Source: an uncultured Mobiluncus sp.
Lineage (GTDB): Bacteria; Actinomycetota; Actinomycetes; Actinomycetales; Actinomycetaceae
Reading direction: 5' to 3'
Assembly (NCBI RefSeq): GCF_947087965.1
Contig: NZ_CAMUES010000006.1
Span: 1 to 64,000 of the forward strand
Length of the DNA: 64,000 bases
In this document: one piece after another, positions 60,780 through 64,000 of the stretch
Numbering within the stretch: the stretch's first letter is position 1
Layout of the letters: every line of letters begins with the position of its first letter
Notes under the pieces: generated by a model
The model's database searches: none
Seen by the model: only the letters and a program-made list of their open reading frames with translations
Told to the model about the DNA's origin: nothing
Position numbers and translations under genes: made by a program

Positions 60780-61379
60780 ATGACCGCAAACCCGCAGGAA
60801 GCGCCGCAGCCACCCGCGCCCCCGAACTTTAACATCGCCAACGTGCTGACGGTTATCCGCCTGATTTTGGTGCCGGTATTTATTTGGTTGATGCTGGTGC
60901 CGGGGGTGAAAGCACAAGTGTGGGCTTTTGTGGTGTTCGCCGTGGCCTCCGCGACAGACAAATTGGACGGGACCCTGGCTCGTCGGCTGAACCTGGTCAC
61001 CGATTTTGGCAAACTTGCCGATCCTATCGCCGATAAAGCCCTGGTGCTCAGCGCGTTTGGGTTGCTCAGCCTGCACTGGCCGGTGTTTTGGGCGGTCACT
61101 GTCCCAGTTTTGGTGCGGGAATTGGGGATTACCCTGATGCGTCTGGTTTTGGCACGCCGGGGGCGGGTCATGCCCGCCAGCCGCGGCGGAAAACTAAAGA
61201 CCGTGACCCAGATGGCGTTGATTTTACTGCTGTTGATTCCGTGGGAGGCCCTGGTCCCCGCGGCGTGGCCGGTGGTGCGCATCGTGGCGATAGTCCTGTC
61301 GGTCCTGGTCGTAGTCATTACAGTGTTCACCGGGATTGACTATGTGCGCCAGGCCATGCGCCCGACTGAGCAACACTAG
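60780..61379 (+). CDS. pgsA: CDP-diacylglycerol-glycerol-3-phosphate 3-phosphatidyltransferase
   Basis: Makes phosphatidylglycerol phosphate from CDP-DAG, the product of CdsA. The CDP-alcohol transferase motif DG-x2-AR-x8-G-x3-D-x3-D is complete (DGTLARRLNLVTDFGKLADPIAD). 199 aa with about five membrane helices. Confidence 0.95.
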   Translation: MTANPQEAPQPPAPPNFNIANVLTVIRLILVPVFIWLMLVPGVKAQVWAFVVFAVASATDKLDGTLARRLNLVTDFGKLADPIADKALVLSAFGLLSLHWPVFWAVTVPVLVRELGITLMRLVLARRGRVMPASRGGKLKTVTQMALILLLLIPWEALVPAAWPVVRIVAIVLSVLVVVITVFTGIDYVRQAMRPTEQH

Positions 61380-61556
61380 CCACGAGGGCGGAGCTCCTTT
61401 CCCGCCACCTTCCGTAGTGGACTTCAAGCTGCCAGAGGCGTTCGCCTGGGGCAGGTCTGTCGGATTTTCGGTGAACGGCGTTATCGAAGCCAGGGCAGTC
61501 ACCGACAACGCCCCCGCAGCAATAACCGCCAAAAGTTTATTTCTGATGGTTCCCAT
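61224..61556 (-). CDS. Small secreted peptide, 3' half antisense to pgsA
   Basis: Frame of 110 codons. ATG 61556 has a strong RBS (GAGGAGATAG) and begins a clear signal peptide (MGTIRNKLLAVIAAGALSVTALA). The mature part is short and Gly/Ser/Thr-rich. From about codon 60 onward the frame is antisense to the 3' end of pgsA and looks non-natural (His/Asp/Arg-rich), which suggests that the original 3' end was lost or that a frameshift lies near codon 60. Expressed or decayed; no family recognised. Confidence 0.45.
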   Translation of the reverse strand: MGTIRNKLLAVIAAGALSVTALASITPFTENPTDLPQANASGSLKSTTEGGGKGAPPSWLVLLSRAHGLAHIVNPGEHCNDYDQDRQDYRHDAHHRPRRGDQGLPRNQQQ

Positions 61557-61862
61557 TTCTATCTCCTCGCTTCCAAAACCAGGGTCAATCGAGCCTTTGT
61601 ACCCCTAATATCGTTCAAAGCGGGTTTTTCGGGGCACCCAAGGTGCTGCCCCCCGCCAACACATGCAACGATTTCTTGACGGTTGTGGTATTTTCGGGGA
61701 TTTGCCGGGCTTTTTTCATTCCCCTTTTTCGTTGTAAAATAGCGGAAAAGGATTGAAATTCCAACGAAAACTGGACACGACTCCTTTATTTTTCGTGGAA
61801 CCAATCGTAGAATTTTTATCAGGAGGTCGGAAAAGCCGACCGGGCAAGGAAAGGAGACGAAA
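61557..61862. other. AT-rich intergenic region before the protease gene
   Basis: No gene is seen in this 306-bp gap. TAGAAT at 61808-61813 is a possible -10 box for the protease. In the leader, AGGAGG (61821-61826) runs into a stem-loop (GGTCGG-AAAAG-CCGACC, 61825-61841), followed by the real RBS (GGAAAGGAG). Confidence 0.4.
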
Positions 61863-63506
61863 ATGAAGCCAGTAAGTAAGAGAGCAGCTGCTTTTTTCGT
61901 TGGATTAACTTTAGCAGCAATGGGGGTGCCTACTGTAGCTTTTAGCGTCGGAAACAATCCGCAGTGGGGGCAAGACATATCGATGGTGCAAATAAACTTC
62001 AATGGGGTGTCATGTTCCGGTACTAAAATCTCTCCTTACCATGTGTTAACAGCAGCACATTGCTATTATGTAGGTAATCCTAATGTAGGTGTCGTGATTA
62101 CATCAGATTCCGGAATGCGTATATGGGATTCTAATTCGACCAAGTTGTATCACAATGGCGGGAACATAGCTTCTTGGTCAGTCTTCCCGGACGGAAGAGA
62201 CCTTGCTTTAATCACCACAAAGACACCTTTGTCTGGGGCCATTGCTAATGTCGTGAATGTAGACACTATTAAAGACCAATTATCATCTATGCAAATTAAG
62301 GCGTGCGGGGAACGTTTAATCGACAGCAATGGAAACGCAGTCGATGGCGGAAAAGACAATGCCTCCTGTGCTGTATTTGGTGGAGCAACTACAATTAATT
62401 CTAATTCTGTTTACTCCGAGTCTGTATGGACTACGGCTGGTAATCCTGTAGAACATGGAGATTCGGGTGGCGGAATTTTCGCAAATGGCAACTTGTTTGC
62501 TGTGCTCGCTCATAATCCTACTGAAACCAGCAGCAAGAGCAATTCAGTAAAATATTCCGTTCTCGGTGCCCTCATTGACTCCGCCGTTTACTCTTGGCTG
62601 CAAGCACATGGGGTGCCGTTGAGCAACCAGCAACCCCAGCAGCCCAAGCCCCAGGGCATCCAGGTAGGCAAGTCGCGTATTGGTGGTATCACTCGTGTTT
62701 CTACTTCCACAATGCTGCTAGATAACGCCGCGAACAAGTCCGAGGTGGTGTTGGCTACGGGTCGCAACTTCCCGGATGGTCTGGTGGCGGGTGCCCTGGC
62801 CGGAGCCTCCAAATCCGGCGTGGTCCTGACTATGGGAACCACTGCTATTGAGCCGGAGACTCTAAGCAAGTTGAAGTCCGTGGGAACCAGCAAGGTCACT
62901 ATTGTCGGCGGAACCGGTGCCGTCAGCCAAGGTGTGGAGGATTCTCTGAAATCGGCGGGAATCCAGGTTGTGCGTATTGCGGGAACCGACAGGTACGATA
63001 CGGCTTTCAAGGTGTACGACTACATGAAGAACACCGGGAAACTAAAGACCAGCAGCGTGTTCGTCGCCACTGGCAAAAACTTTCCTGACGCCCTGGCGGC
63101 TTCCGCAGTAGCGGCGAAAATCGGTGCGGCGGTTATCCTGGCGGACACCCCGGAGCAGGTGAATCGCGTGGCGGGAACCTATCCGTACGCAGTAGGAGCA
63201 CAAACCAAGGCTCTTATGTCGGAGACTGTCTCCATGTCAGGATGGTTCGACGGCAAAGACCGGTATGACACCGCGAACAAGCTGGTGAATTGGTCGCGAT
63301 GGAAGGGCGGCGACACCGTGATGGTGGCTATCGGCACGAATTTTGCTGATGCTCTTGCGGCTGGTCCGCTGGCGGCTTCCACGGGACAGTTGCTGGTTTT
63401 GGCGAACCCTTCGTCTGCGGTTCTCAAGGTGCCAGCGGGCGTGAAGAACCTGGTCTTCATCGGCGGAGAGGGAGCGAATCCCGACAAGTACGCGGTCATT
63501 AACTGA
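61863..63506 (+). CDS. Secreted trypsin-like serine protease with cell-wall-binding type 2 repeats
   Basis: A 547-aa exported protein. Signal peptide 1-29. S1 protease domain about 35-250 with catalytic H66 (TAAHC), D113 (GRDLAL) and S201 (GDSGGG). A Pro/Gln linker (about 252-262) is followed by three CW_binding_2 repeats (TRVSTSTMLL..., IVGGTGAVSQ, IAGTDRYDTAF, KDRYDTANKL). The protease DNA (about 61860-62610) is clearly AT-richer than the repeat part. This points to a mosaic gene. The catalytic triad is complete, so it is predicted active. Confidence 0.88.
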   Translation: MKPVSKRAAAFFVGLTLAAMGVPTVAFSVGNNPQWGQDISMVQINFNGVSCSGTKISPYHVLTAAHCYYVGNPNVGVVITSDSGMRIWDSNSTKLYHNGGNIASWSVFPDGRDLALITTKTPLSGAIANVVNVDTIKDQLSSMQIKACGERLIDSNGNAVDGGKDNASCAVFGGATTINSNSVYSESVWTTAGNPVEHGDSGGGIFANGNLFAVLAHNPTETSSKSNSVKYSVLGALIDSAVYSWLQAHGVPLSNQQPQQPKPQGIQVGKSRIGGITRVSTSTMLLDNAANKSEVVLATGRNFPDGLVAGALAGASKSGVVLTMGTTAIEPETLSKLKSVGTSKVTIVGGTGAVSQGVEDSLKSAGIQVVRIAGTDRYDTAFKVYDYMKNTGKLKTSSVFVATGKNFPDALAASAVAAKIGAAVILADTPEQVNRVAGTYPYAVGAQTKALMSETVSMSGWFDGKDRYDTANKLVNWSRWKGGDTVMVAIGTNFADALAAGPLAASTGQLLVLANPSSAVLKVPAGVKNLVFIGGEGANPDKYAVIN

Positions 63507-63519
63507 CCTCGTGAACCAA

Positions 63520-63557
63520 GCAAACCCCCCATCCTTTGCCGGGTGGGGGGGTTTTGC
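63520..63557 (+). terminator. Intrinsic terminator of the protease gene
   Basis: GCAAACCCCCCATCC and GGGTGGGGGGGTTTTGC form a strong stem ending in TTTTGCT, 14 nt beyond the stop. Confidence 0.8.
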
Positions 63558-63576
63558 TATGCATTGATTTTAGAAA

Positions 63577-63631
63577 TAATGTTAGCTTATTGCGAGCTTA
63601 AGAGTTATAATGTTACATACAGCTAACATTA
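63577..63631 (+). promoter_or_regulatory. hipBA operator and promoter
   Basis: Perfect 11-bp inverted arms TAATGTTAGCT (63577-63587) and AGCTAACATTA (63621-63631), plus a third half-site TAATGTTA (63608-63615) that overlaps TATAAT (63606-63611). This layout is expected for autorepression by HipB. Confidence 0.65.
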
Positions 63632-63641
63632 AGGAGGTCGT

Positions 63642-63935
63642 ATGCAGGTTCTTACGCCATCAACCAGCCGCAACGCCAAGCAGCTCGGCGAGCATGTCAG
63701 AAACTGGCGGAAAATCCACAAATTTACTCAAAAGAATCTTGCGGGAAGGGCTAAAATCACCAGGCAAGCCTTGGCGAAAATCGAACGGGGAAACCCTCAT
63801 GCCCGCTTGGATGACATCTTGTCAATCCTGGAGATTCTCGGGCAAGAGAAGAAAATGCTCGACTCTCTAGACCCCCTGAATGACTCCGTGGCCCGGCTTC
63901 GATGGGGGCTGACCGAGAAAGAGAGGGTCCGGTGA
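63642..63935 (+). CDS. HipB-like XRE-family antitoxin
   Basis: The 97-aa protein has an XRE helix-turn-helix at about residues 18-72 (QLGEHVRNWRKIHKFTQKNLA ... ITRQALAKIERG as separate motif pieces). RBS AAGGAGG. The stop codon overlaps the GTG of the hipA-like gene (GTGA), so it is translationally coupled, as in hipBA. It represses its own promoter through the palindromic sites upstream, by analogy. Confidence 0.82.
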   Translation: MQVLTPSTSRNAKQLGEHVRNWRKIHKFTQKNLAGRAKITRQALAKIERGNPHARLDDILSILEILGQEKKMLDSLDPLNDSVARLRWGLTEKERVR

Positions 63936-64000
63936 ACGGCATTCTGGAAATCTATGCGGATGAAATCCACGCCGGGACTTTATTTGGTCAGGGGAATTCT
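63932..64000 (+). CDS. HipA-like kinase toxin, partial (cut by window end)
   Basis: Only 23 codons are visible (MNGILEIYADEIHAGTLFGQ then GNS). They match the start of HipA-type proteins (a short strand followed by VGTL-like residues). HipA phosphorylates a tRNA synthetase in known cases. Identification rests on the coupling to hipB and this short stretch. Confidence 0.6.
   Translation, partial: MNGILEIYADEIHAGTLFGQGNS

Noticed and set aside
63610..63870. 86-codon plus-strand ORF overlapping hipB
   Set aside because: Different frame from the clear XRE-type HTH protein; no RBS and no motif.

Overview
The window looks like chromosome from an actinobacterium of the Actinomycetaceae (Mobiluncus/Actinomyces-like). 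The evidence is a moderately high-GC sequence, actinobacterial gene order (dprA-xerC; M23 peptidase / rpsB-tsf-pyrH-frr-cdsA-rlmN; ftsE-ftsX-M23-smpB; dapA-dapB-rnj-ftsK-pgsA), proteins with cell-wall-binding type 2 repeats, and many genes read directly from a TANNNT -10 box with no leader. The genus is an inference from gene content; no 16S rRNA gene is present.

Layout. 1-20.7 kb is core genome: dprA (5' end outside the window), xerC, a lipoprotein, a divergent M23 peptidase, rpsB-tsf, pyrH-frr-cdsA, rlmN, a DivIVA-like gene, dxr-rseP-MATE, rplU-rpmA-obg, nadD-(collagen-like proline-rich membrane protein)-rsfS and a histidine phosphatase. 20.7-25.7 kb is accessory: two paralogous small acidic proteins with matching promoter/RBS segments, a two-TM peptide coupled to an alpha/beta hydrolase, a DUF6941-like/DUF4258/DUF2283 cassette, a 253-aa protein coupled to a PIN-domain nuclease, and a structured segment beside tRNA-Ala(GGC) that carries partial copies of the tRNA T-arm region. 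25.9-30.3 kb is one giant InlB-repeat surface-protein reading frame interrupted by a single in-frame TAG. 30.5-37.5 kb is a phosphate operon (pstSCAB-phoU-response regulator-histidine kinase, minus strand), followed by trkA/trkH.

39.8-45 kb holds prfB, then ftsE-ftsX-coiled-coil M23 peptidase, then smpB. 45-51.9 kb is mixed: a macro-domain protein, tRNA-Met(CAT), tRNA-Asn(GTT) with a small HTH gene reading into it, a tiny hydrophobic ORF, a secreted HNH/excalibur nuclease, an S4 protein, a cell-wall-binding-repeat protein and a membrane protein. 52-61.4 kb is core again: M16 peptidase, dapA, dapB, RNase J, a PfkB-family protein with an altered catalytic motif, ftsK and pgsA. The end holds a small secreted peptide gene, a trypsin-like protease fused to cell-wall-binding repeats, and a hipB-hipA module cut by the window end.

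Working together: rpsB, tsf, frr, rplU, rpmA, obg, rsfS, prfB, rlmN and smpB serve ribosome function. FtsE/FtsX probably gates the M23 hydrolase made from the next gene. PhoU and the two-component pair regulate the pst transporter whose operon they share. The toxin-antitoxin-like pairs at 22.2-25.3 kb and 63.6-64 kb are the most plausible mobile or defence-type content. No CRISPR array, IS element or complete prophage was found.
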